From Bradyrhizobium sp. S69 (GTDB lineage Bacteria > Pseudomonadota > Alphaproteobacteria > Rhizobiales > Xanthobacteraceae), in contig NZ_LMUK01000060.1 of assembly GCF_009766005.1 (NCBI RefSeq), positions 318,569-382,568 of the forward strand: a stretch of 64,000 bases of DNA, in the 5' to 3' direction. The stretch's first letter is position 1, and each line of letters starts with the position of its first letter. This document shows, piece after piece, positions 59,147-64,000 of the stretch. The notes beneath the pieces are model-generated. The model did no database searches. It was not told where the DNA came from and saw only the letters and a program-made list of their open reading frames with translations. Position numbers and translations under genes: made by a program.

Positions 59147-59833
59147 ATGACATTCTCGGACAGGCGAAAGCGATCCAGCGGACGGGGCGGACGCACGGCG
59201 TTTGGCGGATTTGCGATTCGTGGATTCGTGCTGCCGTTGATCGGCTCGGTGCTGGCCGTTGTGCCGCTGCCGGCGGGCGCGACCGAACTGACGGCCCCGC
59301 AGGCGGCGCTGTACAGCACGGTGTCGATCTACCCGCCCTCGGCGGCATCGATGACGGTCTGCTACAGCTTCGTGTGCCGGCGCCGCGAAATCCTCGCCTT
59401 CACGCCCGGCGACCGTGGCACCCTGACGCGGATCCTCGCCGCCGGCCGCGCCTCGGCCGCGGCGGAACGGGCGGCGGTACAGCAGGCCGTGATCTGGTTC
59501 GATCGCCGCATGGGCCCGATCCTCGGGACCAACAAACGCGTCGCCAATGCCGACGTGCGCGCGATGGACGACAAGCATAATTACGATTGCTGGGACACCA
59601 CCCGCAACACCACCAGCCTATTGCTCGTGTTGCAGGAATGGGGACTGTTCAAGTTTCATACGGTCGGCGACCCGCATTATCGCGGCAATCCGCTGGTGTT
59701 GCAGCTGCCGCACAACACCGCGGTGCTGGTCGAGCGCGCGACCAAGGTCGAGTGGGTGGTGGACATGTGGCCGCGCGGCTATGCGCAGCCGCCGGATGTC
59801 ATGACGCTGGTCCAGTGGATGAAGGAAGATTGA
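59147..59833 (+). CDS. Secreted protein of unknown function
   Basis: A 228-residue protein. The basic N-terminus (residues 1-22) leads to a hydrophobic stretch (about 25-45, FVLPLIGSVLAVVPLPAGA), a signal peptide or anchor. The mature part has YSFVCRRREILAFTPGD, a central RVANADVRAMDDKHNYDCWDTTRNTTSLLLVLQEWGL and DMWPRGYAQPPDVM. The CWDTTRN region, with paired Cys upstream, looks like an active or binding site, but no family was recognised. It is divergent from putA. Confidence 0.65.
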   Translation: MTFSDRRKRSSGRGGRTAFGGFAIRGFVLPLIGSVLAVVPLPAGATELTAPQAALYSTVSIYPPSAASMTVCYSFVCRRREILAFTPGDRGTLTRILAAGRASAAAERAAVQQAVIWFDRRMGPILGTNKRVANADVRAMDDKHNYDCWDTTRNTTSLLLVLQEWGLFKFHTVGDPHYRGNPLVLQLPHNTAVLVERATKVEWVVDMWPRGYAQPPDVMTLVQWMKED

Positions 59834-59887
59834 AAAACCGCGCGCTTCGCAAATTGCGCCAGATACAACGCAATGCACAGGCGATGA

Positions 59888-59933
59888 CATGCGTGCGAGA
59901 GCACGCGACTGGCCATGCGTGCAAGAGCACGCG
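59888..59933. repeat. Short direct repeat
   Basis: CATGCGTGCGAGAGCACGCG (59888-59907) recurs as CATGCGTGCAAGAGCACGCG (59914-59933), 19 of 20 identical. Each unit can also fold (GCGTGC with GCACGC). It lies in the 270-base gap before the cold-shock gene's end. Confidence 0.65.
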
Positions 59934-60030
59934 CTTGCTCCTGCCGGGCGTTGTGTTTGTGGGAGATGTACCCGCAAGCCCCGCTCCCGGATTACGTCCG
60001 AGAGGGTGCCGCCGTGATCTCAATTTTTTA

Positions 60031-60100
60031 AACTTAAAGTCTCGAAGTTGAAGTCTTGACCTGACAGTCGCGAACTTAAAGCCCCGACACTACAGTCTTT
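60031..60100. repeat. Five degenerate 14-bp tandem repeats
   Basis: Units run without gaps: AACTTAAAGTCTCG, AAGTTGAAGTCTTG, ACCTGACAGTCGCG, AACTTAAAGCCCCG and ACACTACAGTCTTT. The fourth differs from the first by two bases and the others by up to six. The array ends 4 bases before the stop of the minus-strand cold-shock gene, so it is transcribed as that gene's 3' untranslated region. Confidence 0.7.
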
Positions 60101-60103
60101 GGC

Positions 60104-60304
60104 CTAAACCTTGAGGTTCTCAGCCGAGGTCTTGCCGCGATTGGCTACCTCTTCGTATTCCACCGTCTGTCCTTCGTTGAGCGTTGACAGGCCAGCTTTT
60201 TCGACTGCCGAAATATGAACGAAAACGTCCTTGCCGCCACTTGAAGGCTGGATAAACCCATAACCCTTGGTCGCGTTGAACCACTTCACAGTACCTTTAG
60301 CCAT
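60104..60304 (-). CDS. Cold-shock protein, CspA family
   Basis: A 66-residue single OB-fold nucleic-acid-binding protein: GTVKWFNATKGYGFIQP (RNP1) and DVFVHISAVEKAG (RNP2), then an end with GQTVEYEEVANRGKTSAENL, as in alphaproteobacterial CspA proteins. It melts RNA structure. GGAG lies 8 nt before ATG 60304, with a GTG just before. A GATCAA-AAA-TTGATC palindrome (60321-60335) overlaps the leader and could matter for mRNA folding. Confidence 0.93.
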   Translation of the reverse strand: MAKGTVKWFNATKGYGFIQPSSGGKDVFVHISAVEKAGLSTLNEGQTVEYEEVANRGKTSAENLKV

Positions 60305-60728
60305 CACGTCGTCTCCGCGGGATCAAAAATTGATCACGAGCTGCCAGTCCCCGCAAACCGGCATGCCCGACCAGCGTACGATACGCGGTCTGCGCGAGCC
60401 TTGATAGAGCTTAAACGACATCCCGATTCTGGCGGAAAACGATCATAATCGCGGCGCATTTCGCACTTTTTGCCGATTTTACCCGTCCCGAGGCATTTTT
60501 TTAGCCACGGCGAAACGCTCGGCCGCCCGGTTTTAAGGAAAAACTTACCCAACATCCCGCGCGCGCCTCGCGCACCCGGCGGCATTTTGCCGATGCTGCG
60601 TTGCGAAAAAACAAAACCCCCCGACCGTGCACGACGGCCGGGGAGTTTGGAACGAAGCGTCCTAATTACGATCAATAGCAGACGTTGAAGGTGCGCAGGC
60701 GGTAGCCGTAACGCGTCAAAAATAAAAG
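60305..60728. other. 424-base region between cyclase end and cold-shock start
   Basis: On the minus strand it holds, in order, a short in-frame tail after the cyclase stop (60672-60728, ending YRLRTFNVCY and stop), a terminator (60605-60643), and about 270 bases that must include the promoter and leader of the cold-shock gene. The leader region is T- and C-rich with a GATCAA palindrome near the start codon. No other gene was seen. Confidence 0.5.
60605..60643 (-). terminator. Rho-independent terminator, minus strand
   Basis: CCCCGACCGT (60619-60628) pairs with ACGGCCGGGG (60634-60643) through nine pairs and one wobble; read on the minus strand it is followed by a T-rich run (60605-60616). 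It lies 86 bases after the cyclase stop. Confidence 0.8.
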
Positions 60729-62465
60729 CTACGCCGCGACGATGGCGTGGTCGTCGATCAGCGCGGACAATGTCTTCGCGGCGCTGACGGTGCGCACGAT
60801 CATCGGACCGGAGCGGCCGCGGATCGCAACTTCCTGCTCGGGCAAACTCTCTGCCGCAAGCCCGGCGGTGATGCGAACCTCTTCGGAGAGGATCGCTTCG
60901 CAAGCCAGGCTCTTGGTCATGTCCTGCAACCTCGCCGCGACATTGACCGCGTCGCCGAGCGCGGTGAACACCATGTGCTCACGGTAGCCGATGTCCCCGA
61001 TGATCACCTCGCCGCCGTGAATGCCGATGCCGAAGCCGATCGGCTCGTGCAAATCGTGGCTGAGGAATCGATTCAATTCCTCGATATTGACGGCGATCAA
61101 CGCTGCCGCCTTCAGCGCCTGGCGGCAGGCGACCTGCGGGCTGGTCTGCAGCCCGAACAGCGCCAGCTCTCCGTCACCGATGAACTGGTTGGGCTGTCCG
61201 CCGCATTCGATCACCGCCTGCGACACCGCGCTCAGGAACCGGTTGACGATAAAGACCGTATCGAACGGCAGCCGCTGTTCCGCGAGTTTTGTCGAGCCGC
61301 GCATGTCGACGAACATGCTGACGAGATAACGCTCCTGGCCGATCCGTTGCGGCTGCGAGGCGTGGGCGTTGGCCGACATCAAATGCGGCATGAAGAGCTG
61401 GAAGAACGACAGGTCTTCGGTCGGACGCAACTGGCAGGCGAGCCTGACCGACGGATCGGCGGTTCGGCCGCGGTTCAGGATGAAGGCTTCCCGCGGCGAC
61501 GGTTCCGGCAATGTTCCATAGTCGCCGATCACCCGGATGCGGCACGTCGAGCAGCGGGCGCGGCCACCGCAAACACTGGCGTGCGGTACGTTGTGGCGCA
61601 GGCTCGCTTCCAGCACGCTGAGGCCCTTCGGCACCCGAACCGCGCGGCCATTGCCATAGGACAGGGTGATCATGCCGCCGCGCCGCTCGTACAGCGCGCG
61701 CGCGCCCTTTGCCAGCAGCACCAGGGCGATCAAAGCGAGATAGCCGATCAACAGGTCATCGGCGATATCGTCGAGCGTCTTTTGCTGGGCCGGCGTGCCG
61801 ACCTGGCGCTCGGAAAGATTGCTGGTCCGCCAGTCCGGATTGCTGCTGTCGGCTGCGACGCTGCGGCCGCCCTGATAAAAGCCCAACAGCGCCAGCGTCG
61901 GAACCAGCACCGCCGCGGCCAGCAGGAACGGCGCGGCACGTTTGAAAAAGGCCTTCATCCGCAGCCAGAAATAAAGCCCGATACTGCCGTGAACCCAGGC
62001 GATGACCAGCACCGCGGACATCAGCCATACCCGGTACGGGCGTGCGACCCAGAACGAATAAAGCTCCTGCGGATAGAGCTTTTCATGGGCGAAGAGCGAC
62101 TGGCCGAGCCGCGCCCCGACGACATGCGCGACGATCAGCGCGGGGATGCTCAAACCGAGAACGAGCTGCAGCGGCTCGATCGCGCGCCAGTGAAATTGCC
62201 GGCGCTGGTACAGCGCCCAGATGCCCAATGCGGCGTGAACCAGAGCCGCGCCATAGAACACGATCGCAACCGGGGGAAATCGCCAGAACAGGATGTGGTA
62301 ATGCAGCCCCTTGGCCAGCGCCGCCATCGAGATGTTGCCAAGCGCGTGGTTGAGGAAATGGCTGAGCAGATAGGTAAACAGCACCAGGCCACAGGCCAAG
62401 CGAATCTGCCGGAGGCCGATGCCACGAAAAGATCTTGCGAACTGGGAGCGGACGGCTGCGATCAT
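60729..62465 (-). CDS. Membrane redox-linked adenylate cyclase, CyaC-like
   Basis: A 578-residue protein. Residues 20-200 hold about six membrane helices with histidines at 36, 40, 77, 114 and 159, an anchor like the heme-b subunits of succinate dehydrogenase. Residues 265-350 form a plant-type 2Fe-2S ferredoxin domain with Cys299, 305, 308 and 344. Residues 380-560 are a class III cyclase with Asp387, Asp431, Asn508 and Arg512 all present. This is the layout of Sinorhizobium meliloti CyaC, in which the anchor carries two hemes and responds to quinone redox state. Activity control by respiration is therefore likely by analogy. Confidence 0.9.
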   Translation of the reverse strand: MIAAVRSQFARSFRGIGLRQIRLACGLVLFTYLLSHFLNHALGNISMAALAKGLHYHILFWRFPPVAIVFYGAALVHAALGIWALYQRRQFHWRAIEPLQLVLGLSIPALIVAHVVGARLGQSLFAHEKLYPQELYSFWVARPYRVWLMSAVLVIAWVHGSIGLYFWLRMKAFFKRAAPFLLAAAVLVPTLALLGFYQGGRSVAADSSNPDWRTSNLSERQVGTPAQQKTLDDIADDLLIGYLALIALVLLAKGARALYERRGGMITLSYGNGRAVRVPKGLSVLEASLRHNVPHASVCGGRARCSTCRIRVIGDYGTLPEPSPREAFILNRGRTADPSVRLACQLRPTEDLSFFQLFMPHLMSANAHASQPQRIGQERYLVSMFVDMRGSTKLAEQRLPFDTVFIVNRFLSAVSQAVIECGGQPNQFIGDGELALFGLQTSPQVACRQALKAAALIAVNIEELNRFLSHDLHEPIGFGIGIHGGEVIIGDIGYREHMVFTALGDAVNVAARLQDMTKSLACEAILSEEVRITAGLAAESLPEQEVAIRGRSGPMIVRTVSAAKTLSALIDDHAIVAA

Positions 62466-62636
62466 CTGATTCAGTTAATGGATATCGGCGATGGTAGAGT
62501 TTTATTCCCGGACTGAACAGCTTTTCGCCGTCGTCCCGGCGCCCGACGCAAAATGACGCGACGCAACTTGATCCACACCCTCCACGTTTAATCGTCCGCA
62601 CGTTGACACCCCATTCGGAGCGGGCGAGAAGGCCCC

Positions 62637-64000
62637 ATGACGATTGCCTCGCCCGATACCAGCGTCAGGCCGTACCGTGCCGCCCGTCGGCTGGGTTCGT
62701 TCCTTGAATCATGGCCGGGCGTCGTCACGCTGATTGCCGCGATGACGGCGATGCGCCTGATCTTCGCCGGCGTGATCGATCTGCGGACCGACGAGGCCTA
62801 TTACTGGACCTGGTCGAAGGAGAACGTGCTCTCGTTCCTCGATCATCCGCCGATGATCGCGTGGTTCATCCGTTTCGGCACCGCGATCTTCGGCGACACC
62901 ACTTTGGGCGTGCGGTTTGCCGGCGTGGTGGCCATGCTGGTCACGCAACTATTGCTCGCCGACATCGTGCGGCGCATGACCCGCGACGCCAGGGCCGTCG
63001 TGCTGGCGCTGTTGATGCCTGAGGCCGCGCTTTATTACGGGCTGTTGATGGCCAAGGTCTCGCCCGACGTGGCGATGATCCCGTTCGCGGTGGCGACGCT
63101 GTGGGCGCTGGTCCGGCTCAGCGCGAGCGGCGATGCGCGCTGGTGGCTGGCCGCGGGATTGTTCGCGGGGCTGGCGCTATTGTCGAAATTCACGTTCATC
63201 ATGCTGCTTCCGGCGGTCGTGGCCTTCACGCTGGTGCCGGCCTGGCGATGGCGCTGGCTGAAGAGCCCGTTGCCCTGGCTCGCGGCGCTGATCGCGGTCG
63301 CGATTTTCCTGCCGGTGCTGATCTGGAACAGCGAGCACGACTGGGCGTCGTTCCGATTCCAGTTCGTGCGCGCGGTGGCGACCCACGAATGGTCGCTTCG
63401 CACGGTCGGCGAGTTCATCGGCATCCAGTTTGGGCTGGTCGGGTTCGTGATGCTACCGGTGGTGTTGTCGGGCGTGGTGCTGACGGCCTGGCGCGGATAT
63501 CGCCGGCGCGAGGCGGTGCCGATCCTGCTGTCGACCTGCGTCATCGTTCCCTTCTGCTATTTCTTCTGGAAGTCGACGACGTTGCGGGTCGGCGATACCT
63601 GGCCGGCGTTTCTGTGGCCGGCCGGCTTGGCCGCCACTGCGATCAATATCGCGATGCCGCCAAGCGAAGATTGGCCGGCATGGATGGTCAGAGCGACGAT
63701 CTTCTGGGTCAGGGCCGCGGTGGTGACCGGGATCGTCTTCGTCGTCGGGGTGTTTCTTTATTACGTCGCCATTCCCTGGAATTTCATCGGCCGCAACGAT
63801 CCGATCGGCGGCGAGGCGGGTTACGAGCAGGTCGCGGAGCGGGCGCAGGCCGAACTGCGCAAGACCGGCGCGAGCTGGATTGCGACCACGGATTACCGGA
63901 CCTACGCCATGATGCGCTGGTATTTCAAGGACCAGGTGCCGGTGGTCCAGATCAACGAGCGCGGCCGCTTCATGGGCTTTCGCGATCCCGGGATGGATTT
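62637..64000 (+). CDS. GT39-type membrane glycosyltransferase, 3' end beyond the window
   Basis: An open frame from ATG 62637 runs to the window edge with 454 codons and no stop. GAGAAGG lies before the ATG. The protein has at least ten hydrophobic segments. DLRTDEAYYWTW near residue 48 carries the conserved Asp-Glu of GT-C transferases, and LDHPPM near 68 is the next conserved stretch of the ArnT/dolichyl-phosphate-mannosyltransferase group (PMT_2). A soluble tail begins near residue 385. It moves a sugar from a polyprenyl phosphate carrier to lipid or protein; the acceptor is unknown. Confidence 0.85.
   Translation, partial: MTIASPDTSVRPYRAARRLGSFLESWPGVVTLIAAMTAMRLIFAGVIDLRTDEAYYWTWSKENVLSFLDHPPMIAWFIRFGTAIFGDTTLGVRFAGVVAMLVTQLLLADIVRRMTRDARAVVLALLMPEAALYYGLLMAKVSPDVAMIPFAVATLWALVRLSASGDARWWLAAGLFAGLALLSKFTFIMLLPAVVAFTLVPAWRWRWLKSPLPWLAALIAVAIFLPVLIWNSEHDWASFRFQFVRAVATHEWSLRTVGEFIGIQFGLVGFVMLPVVLSGVVLTAWRGYRRREAVPILLSTCVIVPFCYFFWKSTTLRVGDTWPAFLWPAGLAATAINIAMPPSEDWPAWMVRATIFWVRAAVVTGIVFVVGVFLYYVAIPWNFIGRNDPIGGEAGYEQVAERAQAELRKTGASWIATTDYRTYAMMRWYFKDQVPVVQINERGRFMGFRDPGMD

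Noticed and set aside
60747..62516. A 589-codon plus-strand frame opposite the CyaC-like cyclase
   Set aside because: The minus-strand gene has intact heme-candidate, iron-sulfur and cyclase residues; the plus frame has no recognisable domain.

Overview
The window looks like chromosome of a Bradyrhizobium-type alphaproteobacterium (Nitrobacteraceae). The basis is GC-rich coding sequence, the gene content (complete carbon-phosphorus lyase set, BtaA/BtaB betaine-lipid genes, CyaC-like redox cyclase, short PutA, AAHS transporter, form II CoxL-like oxidase), and several families of intergenic palindromic repeats, some present twice here, of the kind I recall from Bradyrhizobium genomes. No tRNA, rRNA, CRISPR array or complete insertion sequence was seen.

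Region 1 (1-7.3 kb) is accessory in character and by eye more AT-rich at its left end. It holds a minus-strand operon of a HipA-like kinase, a DUF3037 protein and a small protein cut by the window edge; two coupled unknown genes; an outer-membrane beta-barrel protein with a coiled coil; an antitoxin-like gene behind a frameshifted RelE remnant; a small Clp/crotonase-fold-like secreted protein; a protein with a C-terminal SinR/Cas2-like domain; and an HGGXSTG-type small protein coupled to an unknown gene.

Region 2 (7.3-16 kb) is metabolic and housekeeping: a class III aminotransferase, a DadA-like amine/D-amino-acid oxidase, a lipocalin-like protein, a cyclase-TolB-TPR protein, a metallophosphatase and a UvrD-like helicase.

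Region 3 (16-30 kb) is a complete phosphonate-use locus arranged as diverging units. On the minus strand lie a hexapeptide acyltransferase, a PhnM paralogue and a 2H phosphoesterase (DUF1045). On the plus strand lie phnCDE1E2, then (after phnF on the minus strand) phnGHIJKLMN. PhoB-type boxes (7-bp half-sites every 11 bp) lie in front of all three units. A perfect 13-bp-arm palindrome, probably the PhnF operator, sits between phnF and phnG. PhnCDE import phosphonates, PhnI-with-PhnGHL load the ribose triphosphate, PhnM removes pyrophosphate, PhnJ breaks the C-P bond, and PhnN and probably the 2H phosphoesterase finish the ribose phosphate.

Region 4 (30-37 kb) is lipid-related: a patatin phospholipase and acetoacetate decarboxylase pair, a UPF0104/MprF-like flippase-type membrane protein, then btaB-sugE diverging from btaA with clear PhoB boxes between them. 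With region 3 this makes a phosphate-starvation neighbourhood.

Region 5 (37-64 kb) contains a caspase-like protein, a DapA-family aldolase, a CoxL-like molybdenum hydroxylase, a LemA-TPM-TPM cluster, a GST, a cyclic-nucleotide-binding protein coupled to a metallo-hydrolase, a secreted single-CxxCH protein, a flavin monooxygenase, an aromatic-acid transporter, a CoA transferase, PutA, a cold-shock protein, the CyaC-like cyclase and a GT39-type glycosyltransferase that runs off the right edge.
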